Notes: generated by a model not told the origin, from the letters alone. DNA of 64,000 nucleotides from BOG-1363 sp043775355 (GCA_043775355.1 JAYVSL010000007.1:15774-79773), one strand, 5' to 3'. Positions 17,895 through 27,452 are shown, counted from the first letter of the stretch. Program-made: numbers and translations.

Positions 17895-19214
17895 TTAAAC
17901 TGACGCTTTCAAAGCCTTTGAGGCCTTTTTCTGCGACTTCGTGGTTACTTCAGAAGCGGCTTCATCGCTATCGTCCAAGTGCGCCCATATGACCACCAAT
18001 GCGGTGATGACCGAAACCCCAGCCAACGAATAAAATTGGGCCACGGGAAGCATCCAGCCAAGAAACAGCGCGACCGCCAAGCCACTGCCGATGGCCAGGA
18101 TGAAAACATTGTGCACCAGACTCATAACCGTCGCACCACGCCCAGGATTGCCCTGCGCGGCGGCAAAGGCCATCAATCGTGCATCAAGAACGTTCGTTGG
18201 TGCTGCGAACAAGCCGCCCAAAAAGATTAACGACACTGCGCCTGACCAAAATCCTAGTACCAGCAACTGATAGCAGGCAATCAATACACCCAGGCCGATG
18301 TACGCACCAATCACATGAATGTGACGGTCCATTCGATATGAGATCAGGTTGCCCGCAATGGCTCCAATCGCTGGGAAAATCACTAAAATAACCGCATGCT
18401 CTGGTTTCATATCCAAACGTTCGATGGCATCGATAAAGGCCGCCAGTACCGCTGCCGAAGCAATACCCCAGGCCAAACCACCACCAACAATCAGTGCCCA
18501 ACGATCACGTACCATGCTGACGGTGCCCGTTACCAAATCGCGCATGCCGACCGTGAATGGAATCGCCGGCGTCTCAGGAGGATTCACCTTTAACCCGAGA
18601 ATGGTCGCAAGAATGGCAAAAGCGCACAATGCAAAATGACGAGCATTGGAACTGTCAATTTTCTCAAACAACAACGTGCCAAGCACGGTGCCCGCTAATA
18701 AACTGATCACCAACGATGCATTAATGATTCCCATCACCAAGGTATTGGAACGGCCACTGGCAGCGGCGAGTAGCGGCACCACCTTGCCCCGCGCTGCGCA
18801 CGCCGTGCCGTAGGCCAAGCCGACGAACATCGCGGTTAACCAGGGATTGAACCACAGCGTCAACAGCGCGCCAAGGCCAACACCAGCAGAAGATAACACG
18901 AACAACCACGATACTCGCCAAGCCCCGGCCAGCGGAGCATTGACCAGATAGCCGATCAAAACCCCGAGCGTAAGAACGGCCGCAAGACCCTGCGTGATCG
19001 CTTCTTTCAACGTGCCTTTCGATATGGCATTTCGCAGCACTTCATCCAGCCATACAAAAGGCATTGCTGGAGGATTTTTGGGATCGAAATCCAAGGCGAT
19101 CTCACCGATCAGAACAAACTTGAGTCCAGCGAATCCCATCCCGGTAAGCACGGTTACTAAGACCGCAGGCCAAATGGGAGTGCGAGATAATTTTAGCACA
19201 GTGAGTTCGGTCAC
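17895..19214 (-). CDS. MFS transporter, LplT-like
   Basis: A 439-residue membrane protein with about twelve hydrophobic segments and a Lys-rich cytoplasmic tail (about 415-439). The general plan resembles the LplT branch of the major facilitator superfamily, but with an extra polar loop (about 45-65) after the first helix. The substrate cannot be inferred. The start is GTG at 19214, with a weak GGA site. It is the second LplT-like transporter in the window; the other is fused to acyltransferase and ligase domains at 5638. Confidence 0.75.
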   Translation of the reverse strand: MTELTVLKLSRTPIWPAVLVTVLTGMGFAGLKFVLIGEIALDFDPKNPPAMPFVWLDEVLRNAISKGTLKEAITQGLAAVLTLGVLIGYLVNAPLAGAWRVSWLFVLSSAGVGLGALLTLWFNPWLTAMFVGLAYGTACAARGKVVPLLAAASGRSNTLVMGIINASLVISLLAGTVLGTLLFEKIDSSNARHFALCAFAILATILGLKVNPPETPAIPFTVGMRDLVTGTVSMVRDRWALIVGGGLAWGIASAAVLAAFIDAIERLDMKPEHAVILVIFPAIGAIAGNLISYRMDRHIHVIGAYIGLGVLIACYQLLVLGFWSGAVSLIFLGGLFAAPTNVLDARLMAFAAAQGNPGRGATVMSLVHNVFILAIGSGLAVALFLGWMLPVAQFYSLAGVSVITALVVIWAHLDDSDEAASEVTTKSQKKASKALKASV

Positions 19215-19326
19215 GGGAATAATCCAGGGCGGCTCGGGGACGGCAGTATTCGAGCCATCGGCGCCTGTCCACCACGTCCCGCCTTGACCTCTTCATTCGG
19301 CCTCGTGGTTTGGCACAGCACGAAAA

Positions 19327-20262
19327 TCACCGATACAGACTAGCAACTTGAGCGCCGTAGCCGTTGTACGGCAAAGTCGGGATCTGATCGCCACTGCCGA
19401 GGACTTTTTCGCTCGCCTGAGTCCAGCGAGAATGCGGCACCGTCGGGTCGACGTTGCCGAAAAAATCGTATTCGTCAGCCGCCATATCATTCCAAAAAGT
19501 TTTTGGTTGGTGATCGGTCAGCGTCATCCGCACCACGCTTTTTGGGCCTTTAAAACCGTACTTCCATGGCAGCACGACGCGCAAGGGCGCGCCATTTTGT
19601 GGGCTCAGTCGTTTGCCATACAGTCCAGTCGCAACGAACGCCAGTTCATTCATCGCTTCGGCAATAGTCAGACCTTCGTAGTAAGGCCACGTAAAATAAG
19701 GGTTCTGCTGCCCAGGCATGTGGGCCGGATCATGAACGCTAGAAAATGCAACGTGCGTCGCGTTGCTTTTGACCCCTACGTGCCTGAGCAAGGCCGCCAA
19801 CGGCACGCCACCCCAGGGCACCGTCATCGACCACGCTTCGACGCAACGAAAACGATAGATGCGTTCTTCCAAGCCAAGCGCCTCCACTTGTTCCAAGCCG
19901 ATGGTGCCTGGGCGCTCTACCAAGCCGTCGATAACCAAGCCATACGGATCGATGCGCCAACCATGCGCTAACGTACGCACATCGTCTTTGTTGGGGCTGA
20001 ATTCAGTGAAATTATTGTAGCTGAGCACCAGTGATTCATCTGTAAGGGCACGACCGGCGGCGCGAAAAGCGGGATTGCTCTTCGGTAGATACGCAGCGTC
20101 GGCTGCTGACGGCAAGATTAATGCATTCGGCACTGCAGACTGAGAGCGCGCCCGTACCGTCCATGTAACCGCACCGGCACTGACGAGTCCGATACCCATG
20201 GCGGCCAACAACTGACGCCGTTTCAGCCACGTTTCTGCCGGAGTCACGGCAGAATCTGACAA
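19327..20262 (-). CDS. msrP: Protein-methionine-sulfoxide reductase catalytic subunit MsrP
   Basis: A periplasmic molybdoenzyme that repairs oxidised Met in envelope proteins. The N-terminus has a twin-arginine-type signal (LKRRQLLAAMG). The fold shows EERIYRFRCVEAWSM, with the molybdenum-ligating Cys140, then PPQNGAPL-like SPQNGAPLRVVLPWKYGFKG and a C-terminus ending NGYGAQVASLYR. The coordinates use a TTG codon. However, the family motif RxPWELSDSxVTPE begins upstream of it, and an ATT codon at 20293-20295 has GAGGAG five bases before it. Initiation at that ATT would add eleven residues. The heme partner MsrQ is not in the window. Confidence 0.93.
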   Translation of the reverse strand: MSDSAVTPAETWLKRRQLLAAMGIGLVSAGAVTWTVRARSQSAVPNALILPSAADAAYLPKSNPAFRAAGRALTDESLVLSYNNFTEFSPNKDDVRTLAHGWRIDPYGLVIDGLVERPGTIGLEQVEALGLEERIYRFRCVEAWSMTVPWGGVPLAALLRHVGVKSNATHVAFSSVHDPAHMPGQQNPYFTWPYYEGLTIAEAMNELAFVATGLYGKRLSPQNGAPLRVVLPWKYGFKGPKSVVRMTLTDHQPKTFWNDMAADEYDFFGNVDPTVPHSRWTQASEKVLGSGDQIPTLPYNGYGAQVASLYR

Positions 20263-20360
20263 TTCCCATGGTTGACGTGGACGACGCGTATTAATGACGA
20301 CTCCTCAATAACGTCTGTCAGGAATTGACGATTCGCTGTGCAGATACCACCAATAGACCG

Positions 20361-20430
20361 TCGCGCTCATTTCTGCACATTTCTGCACATTTGCATTTAT
20401 TTGCATTTATTTGCGCTCATTTGCGCTCAA
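20361..20430. repeat. Array of seven 10-bp units starting on the stop of the RR-PP2C gene
   Basis: Seven units of exactly 10 bp lie in a row, mostly in identical pairs: TTCTGCACAT twice, TTGCATTTAT twice, TTGCGCTCAT with TTGCGCTCAA, and one diverged TCGCGCTCAT. The last units encode the final codons and the stop (20417-20419) of the phosphatase gene on the minus strand. Confidence 0.9.
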
Positions 20431-21610
20431 TAGTGACGATCGATACGTCATCAGTCGGCGGTTCCTGATTGCGCCACTCGGCCAAAGCCTTGACCACTTT
20501 TTCTTGTGCGCTGACGGCTGGCTCGCGAGCCACACTGGCCATGATCGCCGCCAAACGTTCATTTCCAATAATCTCCTGACTCGGACTCATGGTTTCGACC
20601 ACGCCATCACTGAAAAAATGTATGCGATCGCCCGGCTCCAAGACTAAGCGTGCTTCGGCGAACTGCGCGGTGTCTCTTGGAAAGAAACCAATCGGATTAC
20701 TTGATAATTCATGAATGGTAACGCGGCCGTCACGATGGGTAACAATCGGTCCAGGATGACCTGCAACGGCTAAATTTACCGAGTGACTGGGAATGTGATA
20801 GTGACCATAAATAATGGTAAAATATTGCATCGCCGTATCGCTCATCGGAAATAAATGATTGAGCTCTTCAATGACCTCCAAGGGCGACGCCAAACGGTAA
20901 CCTGGGCGATCGGCGATCGCACGCTTGGGCAATGAACCCGCCGCAATCAATGGCGATAAAAAGCGGCTGACCTGAACCGCCAACAATGCCGACGACACCC
21001 CGTGACCACTGACGTCAAGCACGTAAAATCCAAGATGATGTTCATCTAAGCGATACAGATTGAGCGTGTCGCCGCCTAACTGATCACAGGGGCGGTATAA
21101 CCAAGCAAAATCAAGACCCTCAATTTGCGGCATATTGACTGGTAATAATGCTTCCTGCACTTTTACCGCCGCCTGCAAATCTTGACGCATACGATCATTC
21201 ACCGCCGACAGCTCATGATTGCGCTGGGCCAATTCCAAATGCAGTGAAACGATACGCTTAGCGACATTTAATCGCGCTTCTAAGTCATCTCGACTAATTG
21301 GTTTGATAAGCAAATCATCAGCTCCAGCTGCCATACCAGCAGAGACGTCTTCTCGGTCACTGCGGGAGGTCAACATGATAAAATACGTATAGCTGTAACC
21401 CGGTAACGAACGAATCCGAGTCAGCAATTCGATGCCATCTAATCCGGGCATGTTCCAGTCACTAATGACCAACCGACAGTTGTGCGCGCGATAAAGATCC
21501 CAAGCCGTTAATCCATTGTTGGCACTTATCGGACGGTGACCGAGCTTCTCGACCAGCGCGATAAGCAGGCGAAGCGATAAAGCATCATCATCGACCACCA
21601 AAATATCCAT
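20417..21610 (-). CDS. Response regulator with PP2C (SpoIIE/RsbU-type) phosphatase output
   Basis: A 397-residue protein. Residues 1-122 are a receiver domain with DD, the phosphorylated Asp of ISDWNMPGLDG and the Lys of LIKPIS. A coiled linker follows (about 130-165). The PP2C-type domain (about 175-395) has the metal Asp residues in DQLGGDTLN and DVSGHGVSS, then FFSDGVVE and PTDDVSIVTI. Such proteins dephosphorylate STAS antagonists in partner-switching pathways; the STAS proteins at 5138 and 35469 are candidate targets. The start at 21610 has GAGG six bases upstream, so the longer frame from 21667 is unlikely. No sensor kinase is adjacent. Confidence 0.9.
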   Translation of the reverse strand: MDILVVDDDALSLRLLIALVEKLGHRPISANNGLTAWDLYRAHNCRLVISDWNMPGLDGIELLTRIRSLPGYSYTYFIMLTSRSDREDVSAGMAAGADDLLIKPISRDDLEARLNVAKRIVSLHLELAQRNHELSAVNDRMRQDLQAAVKVQEALLPVNMPQIEGLDFAWLYRPCDQLGGDTLNLYRLDEHHLGFYVLDVSGHGVSSALLAVQVSRFLSPLIAAGSLPKRAIADRPGYRLASPLEVIEELNHLFPMSDTAMQYFTIIYGHYHIPSHSVNLAVAGHPGPIVTHRDGRVTIHELSSNPIGFFPRDTAQFAEARLVLEPGDRIHFFSDGVVETMSPSQEIIGNERLAAIMASVAREPAVSAQEKVVKALAEWRNQEPPTDDVSIVTIERK

Positions 21611-21809
21611 GGAACCTCGCTCAAAGTTAGCCGGGCCGCCGCGCGCTAGGCATTGCGCGAACGACATCCCTCGCCTGACCGCGTGGGTGTAGCGAGCTTC
21701 CTAGTGAGGGTAAAGGGTCTGAACTTCAAAATAGGATTACGATCACATCACTGCCTCATTCCGGCCACGACCGAAAAATAACTTTGCGGGAACATGACCC
21801 AGACCCCGA

Positions 21810-21839
21810 TTGACAGTTTCATGTCGGGGACAGCATAAC
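21810..21839 (+). promoter_or_regulatory. Probable sigma-70 promoter of the peroxiredoxin gene
   Basis: A perfect TTGACA -35 box is followed after 18 bases by CATAAC, which keeps four of six -10 positions. Transcription would start near 21846 and give a 65-base leader. This is the only clear element in the roughly 300-base gap between the phosphatase and peroxiredoxin genes, which are divergent. Confidence 0.55.
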
Positions 21840-21910
21840 CAAGAATCTGCGGTTTACCGCTGTTTGCCTCCTTTCTTCGTTTTCAACCACCATCCAGCAC
21901 GGAGCTCATC

Positions 21911-22501
21911 ATGTCCCTCGTCCAGAAAAAAGCCCCCAACTTCAAGGCTCAGGCGGTCCTCGCCGACGGTACCTTCAAGGAAATTCAGCTCAGCGATTAC
22001 AAGGGCAAGTGGGTCGCCCTGTTCTTCTATCCCCTCGATTTCACTTTCGTTTGCCCAACCGAAATCATCGCCTTCAGCGATCGCATCAAAGATTTCCACG
22101 CCATCGGCGCCGAAGTCCTTGGCGTGTCGGTCGACAGCCAATTCACCCATTTGGCCTGGCGTAATACCCCACGCAAAGATGGCGGCTTAGGCGACCTCGG
22201 CTATCCGTTGGTGGCTGACCTCAACAAGTCAATCGCCCGCGACTACGGCGTGCTGATCGAAGACGCTGGCATCGCGTTGCGCGGCCTGTTTTTGATCAAT
22301 CCAGAAGGCGTGGTCAGTGCTGCCATCGTTCACGACTTGCCAGTCGGTCGCAATGTCGATGAAGCCCTGCGTGTCATCAAAGCCTTCCAATACGTCGCCA
22401 AACACGGCGAAGTCTGCCCAGCTAACTGGACCGAAGGCAAGGCTACCATGCAGGCCGATCCTAAAGGCGCGAAGACCTACTTCACGTCCGCCAACAAGTA
22501 A
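21911..22501 (+). CDS. Typical 2-Cys peroxiredoxin (AhpC/Prx1 family)
   Basis: A 196-residue thiol peroxidase for hydrogen peroxide and organic peroxides. The peroxidatic Cys48 lies in FYPLDFTFVCPTE, and the resolving Cys169 in GEVCPANW, which is the Prx1/AhpC arrangement. The GGLGDLGYPL loop and a C-terminal tail like that of robust-type, overoxidation-sensitive enzymes are present. CGGAG precedes the ATG by six bases. The stop codon is the first of three TAA-containing 10-bp units, and a strong terminator follows. No AhpF or AhpD gene is close, so the reductant is unknown. Confidence 0.96.
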   Translation: MSLVQKKAPNFKAQAVLADGTFKEIQLSDYKGKWVALFFYPLDFTFVCPTEIIAFSDRIKDFHAIGAEVLGVSVDSQFTHLAWRNTPRKDGGLGDLGYPLVADLNKSIARDYGVLIEDAGIALRGLFLINPEGVVSAAIVHDLPVGRNVDEALRVIKAFQYVAKHGEVCPANWTEGKATMQADPKGAKTYFTSANK

Positions 22502-22528
22502 GCGCGCCTAAGCGCGCCTAAGCGCATG
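22499..22528 (+). repeat. Triplicated 10-bp unit at the peroxiredoxin stop codon
   Basis: TAAGCGCGCC is repeated twice exactly, then once as TAAGCGCATG. The first unit begins with the stop codon of the peroxiredoxin gene, so the stop itself is duplicated, although the later copies fall in another frame. Confidence 0.85.
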
Positions 22529-22564
22529 TGTTCGCCATTTGCCACTGCGCGCATGGCTTCGTTC

Positions 22565-22601
22565 AACACCCTCAGTGAGTTTCACTGGGGGTGTTTTTTT
22601 T
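22565..22601 (+). terminator. Strong rho-independent terminator after the peroxiredoxin gene
   Basis: A 13-bp stem (22565-22577 with 22583-22595, one U-G pair) with a 5-base loop, followed by a run of eight T residues that overlaps its end. It isolates the peroxiredoxin transcript from the coiled-coil gene. Confidence 0.92.
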
Positions 22602-22786
22602 GACGCGACGACCGCTGTCAAAAACGACCCCTCCAGGCAAGCGAACGACGCGCATCTGTGTATCACAGAGATGCTCTGCTAGGCACACCACTTAGCTGCC
22701 CTTCACCTCCCGCCTTCCATCGTGAGCCACGTCATATCGATTGGGCCAACAGCGTTCTCTAGTGTCGGTCCCTTCAAGGAGTTGCT

Positions 22787-25700
22787 ATGCCCAAGTCAGT
22801 GAATCCCGACTCTTCAATACAAGACTTATCGAAGTCCCTTGGACAGCTTGGTGAAAGTACCACCGCAGCAGAATTGGTGCGCACCAAAGGTCAGAGCAAA
22901 AAGCTGAAAGTAATTACTGAAAAACAACTGATGGAATGGGTCAACACCGTCATCTCTCGGCATATGATTGGCAAAGTTGACAGCATTAGCGACCAAGAAA
23001 AAGAGGAAATGCTGAAGAAAGTCCAGGACGAACTGGCCAAGCGCATTAAGCGTGAACAAGAAACGCAAGCTGAACGCGATCGGATGAAGGCAGACCTCGA
23101 TAAAGCCATGGCGAAAGTCGCCGATGTGCAAGCCAATGCCGCCAGCCGTGAGCAAACCGATGAAGCCATCGACAATCTGAAGAAAGCACTCGAAGAACGC
23201 GAGTTAATGATTCAAGAATTACAGCAAGATAAGTACGAAATTGAAGATCAGTTGGCTGAGAACCGTGCGCTGGCGAGTACCACCATTGCCGAAAAAGAAG
23301 TACTGGGAGACCGCCACAAACAAGCGATGAAAAATTACATGCTGCGCGCCAACGCCATGGTTGAAGGCGTGCTTGGACTCGACCATCAACTCTATGGCGG
23401 ACGCCACGTCGATGAAAATCCAGTTCCCGATGAAGCCGCTGACGAAGAACAATTTTATCACGATTACGATGTCGGTGCGATGATTATCGACACGCTGCAA
23501 ACCGACCTGCAGCGCCTGCGCTCGATCGCCCAAAGCGCGAAACAGCAAGATGAAAAGAACGCCAACGATCCGCGCATGAATCTGTTGGAAGGTGATCTGA
23601 AATTATTGGAACAGCTTAAAGAGGGTAAGCTCTCGGCCGTCGACGTTGCCGAACCCGTTGAAGGCTTGGTCGAAGCCATGGACGGCGCCCGCACCGAAGC
23701 GCAGCAGTTGGAGCACACCGGCAAGTCTGCGCTGGGTACCGCCGCTGGTCGCGAAGATGCGCTGTCATCCATTCCCGACACCAGCAGCAGCGAAGCCGCC
23801 AAGGTCATCGCTGGCACCACCAACGTCGCTCGTGAAATGGCTGCGGTCATGGCGCGCGGTCGTCAACGCATGATCGCCCTGAAAGAAATGGCTGACCAAG
23901 CTGACGAAGCACGTAACACGGCAGAAGAAGAGCTCGAAGGCGTGCGCAGGTCTTACCATGAAGTATTAACCGCCATCGCTGAGCGCGCCAAGGCTGATAA
24001 AATGCACGTTCCGACCGCGCTAGTCGATGAAGATGCACCGACAGATGAGAGCCGCGCCAAAGCCCAGGAAATTATTAAAAATATCAAAGGCGGCGCTGAT
24101 GTCGCTCCGCTCTTGACCGAGCAAATCCTGTTAATGGATCGTCTGCTCGGCAAAGACGCTGGCGTGCGCATGGCACCACCTGCCAAAGACGCCAAGGAAG
24201 ACGAACTCATCGCTCGCCTGCGCGAAGACAGCGGTGCCGTCGAACGCTTGGTCGAAGAGAAAACCCAAGCCCTCGCTGCTGCTCAGCTGCGGGAAAAATC
24301 AGTCGCCGAAGACATCCGTGCGCTAGCCAAAAATCACACTGCCAATATTTCACCAGAACACCGTGGCGACGAGCAACTCGATACTTGTCTGATCAAACTC
24401 GCGCGCGCCCTAGATGATGCCCAAGAGCCAGCACAGGTCGGCCTTGCGGCCCAACAAGTCATCGGCCACCTGCGTGAGCAACTCGCCAAAGCGCCGACGC
24501 AACTCGATCTCGCACGACTTGACAGCGAGCGCAGTCGCCTCGCCACGCAGATCGGACAGTCGCAGCGAAAAATCCAGCAATTGGAATCCGAACTCACCAA
24601 TGCGAAGGGCGAAGTCGCCGCTATTCAAGCGCGTGGCGAAGCCCAGCGCCGCGCCGAACGCGACATGGCAAGCGACCTCGTCCGCGCAGCCATGGGCGAT
24701 GACCAACTTGCTGACTCGGTTACCGATCTCGCTTTGGCCTCCGACGCCGGCGACGATTTGGCCGTGGCACTACGTGAAGCGGTCACCGGTTTGACCCGCC
24801 GTAAACAAGATCTGACTGAAGAAAACCACCGTTTAGCTGGTGAACTCACTGGCTTAAAAAATAAATCGCAAGATGGCGACAGCCGCAACGCCGCACTTCA
24901 GAGTGAACAAACGAAGCTCGCAAAACAAGTCGCCGATGCTCAGCACCACACGCAAGAACTCGAACGTGATCTGAGTCGTGCGCGCACCGATCTTGACCTG
25001 ATGCGCCAACAAGCGCAGGAAGCCAACAGTCGTCGCACAACTCTTGAAGCCGAACGAGGCAAAATTACGGCTCAATTACTGAGCATGGAACAACGACTGA
25101 TTAATGACGAATCCGAATTAACCAGGGCGCGTGCGCTGCTCGCCACCATGTCGACGGCGGTGAAAAATCAGGGTCAGCTCGATCTCACCGTTGCTAACGA
25201 ATTAGTCGCCGCCGCGCAGGGCGATCCCGAGTTATCCGAAATCGTCACTGAACTCGCGCCCATCTTAGAGAACACTGGACCAAGCCATCAGCCTATCGAT
25301 GCGGCAACAGTCACTCGCCAAGTGGCAGCTGGCGTCGTCGAATTGGCTCGTCGCAAACAAGCACTGGCCGAGCAAACCGAACGCCTGCAGCAAGATGCCA
25401 ATGCACTGAAATGGCAGCTGAAAGAAGCCAATGATCGTGCTACCGAACTTGAAGGCGAACGCGACGAAATGGCTGCTAGTGGTAAAGAAATCATAAATCA
25501 CATTACGCAACAGAAAGAACGTACGGTTCAAGAACTCGAAGCTCTCAAACGTTCCAGCAACGAAACACTGGCCAAGATTGCCCGTATTGAGCACCGCACG
25601 GCAACTGCGGAAACAGCGAATCGTCAACTGGCTGAAGCGCTGTCTTCACTCGCTTCGATGGAAAAAGATCAAAGCGACGGCAACATCGAAGATAAGCGCG

Positions 25701-27394
25701 TCGATCTTGAACTCGCGCTGTCGCAACTGCCCGACGAGGGCGAAGATGATGTTACCATTCCAGAAGATCTCAGCCTGCAATTAGCCGCCAGTGGTCGCAA
25801 ACTGGCAGAGGCCTTGCTCACCCGCCGTCATCAGATGACCAACTCCTTCAAACGCGCACAAGAAGATCAGAGTTCACTCAAGTCCCAATTAGAAAAATCG
25901 AGCACCGAAGTAACAGAAGCTCAAAGCCGTCTGGATGAACAACAGTCTGCGCTACGCAGTAGCCAAGCCGAAGTCAAAGCGGTGCGTCACGAATTAATCA
26001 TGCAGGGCAAGGATCTAGCGACAAAAGTTCAAGAACTCACCAGCACGCGCGGTGATATCGCCAGCATTAAAGCAGAACTTGATGTTGCCGCTCAACGCGT
26101 TGAAGAACAAGATCGCCGTTTACAGCAGGCCTCCGCCAAGTTGACCGAAACACAGCGTGAACAAGAACGCCTGCAACGCGAGCTTAACGAACAACAGCAA
26201 CGTGCCGATGCAGCTGACCATGCACAACTGCAACTCGTCCAGGCTTTGCGTACGCTTACCAACCGCCAAGATTCATCACCGAGCGTCGCTCGCGCCCTCA
26301 CTGACGCGGACATGGCTGATCCACTCAGTAAAGCAGCGCAAAAGCTAGACATGGCCCACGCCGCTGGCCCTGAGCAATTAGCGATGGCTGGCCAAGCGTA
26401 CGTTCAAGCGCTCAAAGATCGCGTACAAGGCATGGCAGAACGCCTCGATGAAACGCGTGGCGAACTGACCTCAACCAAGAGTAATGAAGGAAGTCTGCAA
26501 AACGATTTGGCTGCCATCCGTGCTGCCGTCGTTGATCGCGATCATCAAGTGAAGAACCTCGCTGAGGGAATTGAAAAAGCCAAAGCTGAGCAATCAGAAT
26601 TGCTGAATCAGGTTATGGATCAACGTCGTCGCCACGACGCCGCAGCGGCCGAGCTGAAACAAGTTCGCGAAGAACTGCGTCAAGCTCAGGCTGAAGTCGC
26701 CGAATACCAAGCGCGTGATGGCGCCTCGTCCGGCCACTTTAGCAGCGATAACGGCCGCCTTCGTCAAGAAAACGAAAAGCAACGTCTCCAGCTGAGTCAA
26801 TTTGAATCAACGCTCAGCGAGTTAAACCAAAAAGCAGAATCCGGCGAAGCGCGGCTGAAGGCCCAGCGCGACGAATTCACTCGCCGCCTCACCGAACGGG
26901 ATGGCGTGATTCAGCAAAAGGATCGCCAACTCGACGAGCTAGCGGCTCAGCGCGGAGATACCAAGAGTTTGGAAGCACAAAACGCTGAGTTAGCGAAAGA
27001 AATACTCGCGGCCAATAATCGCATCAAAGAACTTGAAGGAGTTCATGGCGCTCATGCCGGCGTGACGGTCAAGAGTGGCGACTTGGCCCGCGAACTGAAA
27101 CACCTGCAAGGTGAACGCGATCAATTGCGTGAAAAACTTCGCAAGCAAGAAGCCGACCTTGCGGATTCCATCAGCGTCACCGCTCAGCTCAAATCTCAGC
27201 TCGACGAGAAACGCAAAGACGCTGATAGCACACTGAAGAAAGCACAGCAAGAAGCCAACGAAGAACGCGAGAAAACTAACGCCGCGCGTGAAGAATTCCG
27301 CAAACTGAAAGAAGAAGCCGTCGGCCTACGCGCACGTCTACGCCGCCTAACCGATACTAGCAACGGTCCATCGGGCGGCTTTAAAACCACCTGA
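22787..27394 (+). CDS. Giant coiled-coil protein with repeated interruption modules
   Basis: A 1535-residue protein of unknown function. Most of it is charged heptad sequence rich in Glu, Gln, Ala, Lys and Arg, with no signal peptide or membrane span. The N-terminus (about 1-60) and tail are not heptad. The coil is broken by modules of 50-75 residues: clear ones at about 628-676, 803-861, 946-1017 and 1147-1217, and weaker ones near 185-252, 314-363, 392-455 and 508-566. Each begins with a hydrophobic helix of the type LVxAA and ends with a helix followed by RRKQ- or RRHQ-like residues. A cytoskeletal or SMC-like scaffold is possible, but there is no ATPase head. AAGGAG precedes the start; it is a single-gene transcript with terminators on both sides. 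Confidence 0.9.
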   Translation: MPKSVNPDSSIQDLSKSLGQLGESTTAAELVRTKGQSKKLKVITEKQLMEWVNTVISRHMIGKVDSISDQEKEEMLKKVQDELAKRIKREQETQAERDRMKADLDKAMAKVADVQANAASREQTDEAIDNLKKALEERELMIQELQQDKYEIEDQLAENRALASTTIAEKEVLGDRHKQAMKNYMLRANAMVEGVLGLDHQLYGGRHVDENPVPDEAADEEQFYHDYDVGAMIIDTLQTDLQRLRSIAQSAKQQDEKNANDPRMNLLEGDLKLLEQLKEGKLSAVDVAEPVEGLVEAMDGARTEAQQLEHTGKSALGTAAGREDALSSIPDTSSSEAAKVIAGTTNVAREMAAVMARGRQRMIALKEMADQADEARNTAEEELEGVRRSYHEVLTAIAERAKADKMHVPTALVDEDAPTDESRAKAQEIIKNIKGGADVAPLLTEQILLMDRLLGKDAGVRMAPPAKDAKEDELIARLREDSGAVERLVEEKTQALAAAQLREKSVAEDIRALAKNHTANISPEHRGDEQLDTCLIKLARALDDAQEPAQVGLAAQQVIGHLREQLAKAPTQLDLARLDSERSRLATQIGQSQRKIQQLESELTNAKGEVAAIQARGEAQRRAERDMASDLVRAAMGDDQLADSVTDLALASDAGDDLAVALREAVTGLTRRKQDLTEENHRLAGELTGLKNKSQDGDSRNAALQSEQTKLAKQVADAQHHTQELERDLSRARTDLDLMRQQAQEANSRRTTLEAERGKITAQLLSMEQRLINDESELTRARALLATMSTAVKNQGQLDLTVANELVAAAQGDPELSEIVTELAPILENTGPSHQPIDAATVTRQVAAGVVELARRKQALAEQTERLQQDANALKWQLKEANDRATELEGERDEMAASGKEIINHITQQKERTVQELEALKRSSNETLAKIARIEHRTATAETANRQLAEALSSLASMEKDQSDGNIEDKRVDLELALSQLPDEGEDDVTIPEDLSLQLAASGRKLAEALLTRRHQMTNSFKRAQEDQSSLKSQLEKSSTEVTEAQSRLDEQQSALRSSQAEVKAVRHELIMQGKDLATKVQELTSTRGDIASIKAELDVAAQRVEEQDRRLQQASAKLTETQREQERLQRELNEQQQRADAADHAQLQLVQALRTLTNRQDSSPSVARALTDADMADPLSKAAQKLDMAHAAGPEQLAMAGQAYVQALKDRVQGMAERLDETRGELTSTKSNEGSLQNDLAAIRAAVVDRDHQVKNLAEGIEKAKAEQSELLNQVMDQRRRHDAAAAELKQVREELRQAQAEVAEYQARDGASSGHFSSDNGRLRQENEKQRLQLSQFESTLSELNQKAESGEARLKAQRDEFTRRLTERDGVIQQKDRQLDELAAQRGDTKSLEAQNAELAKEILAANNRIKELEGVHGAHAGVTVKSGDLARELKHLQGERDQLREKLRKQEADLADSISVTAQLKSQLDEKRKDADSTLKKAQQEANEEREKTNAAREEFRKLKEEAVGLRARLRRLTDTSNGPSGGFKTT

Positions 27395-27422
27395 TCGACA
27401 ACCATTCTTCGCATATAAATAA

Positions 27423-27452
27423 AAAGCGGCAGAGGATTTCCTCTGCCGCTTT
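27423..27452. terminator. Bidirectional terminator between the coiled-coil gene and frr
   Basis: A perfect 13-bp stem, AAAGCGGCAGAGG with CCTCTGCCGCTTT, with an ATTT loop. It is flanked by A residues on the left and T residues on the right, so it can serve both convergent transcripts. Confidence 0.88.

Noticed and set aside
22651..22680. Palindrome around TCTGTGTATCACAGA before the coiled-coil gene
   Set aside because: Only six perfect pairs plus a broken extension; no matching site was seen elsewhere, so an operator is not supported.
25265..25627. 120-codon frame on the minus strand, rich in Phe and Leu
   Set aside because: It is the complement of heptad-coding sequence in the giant coiled-coil gene; such Phe/Leu-rich shadows are expected there.
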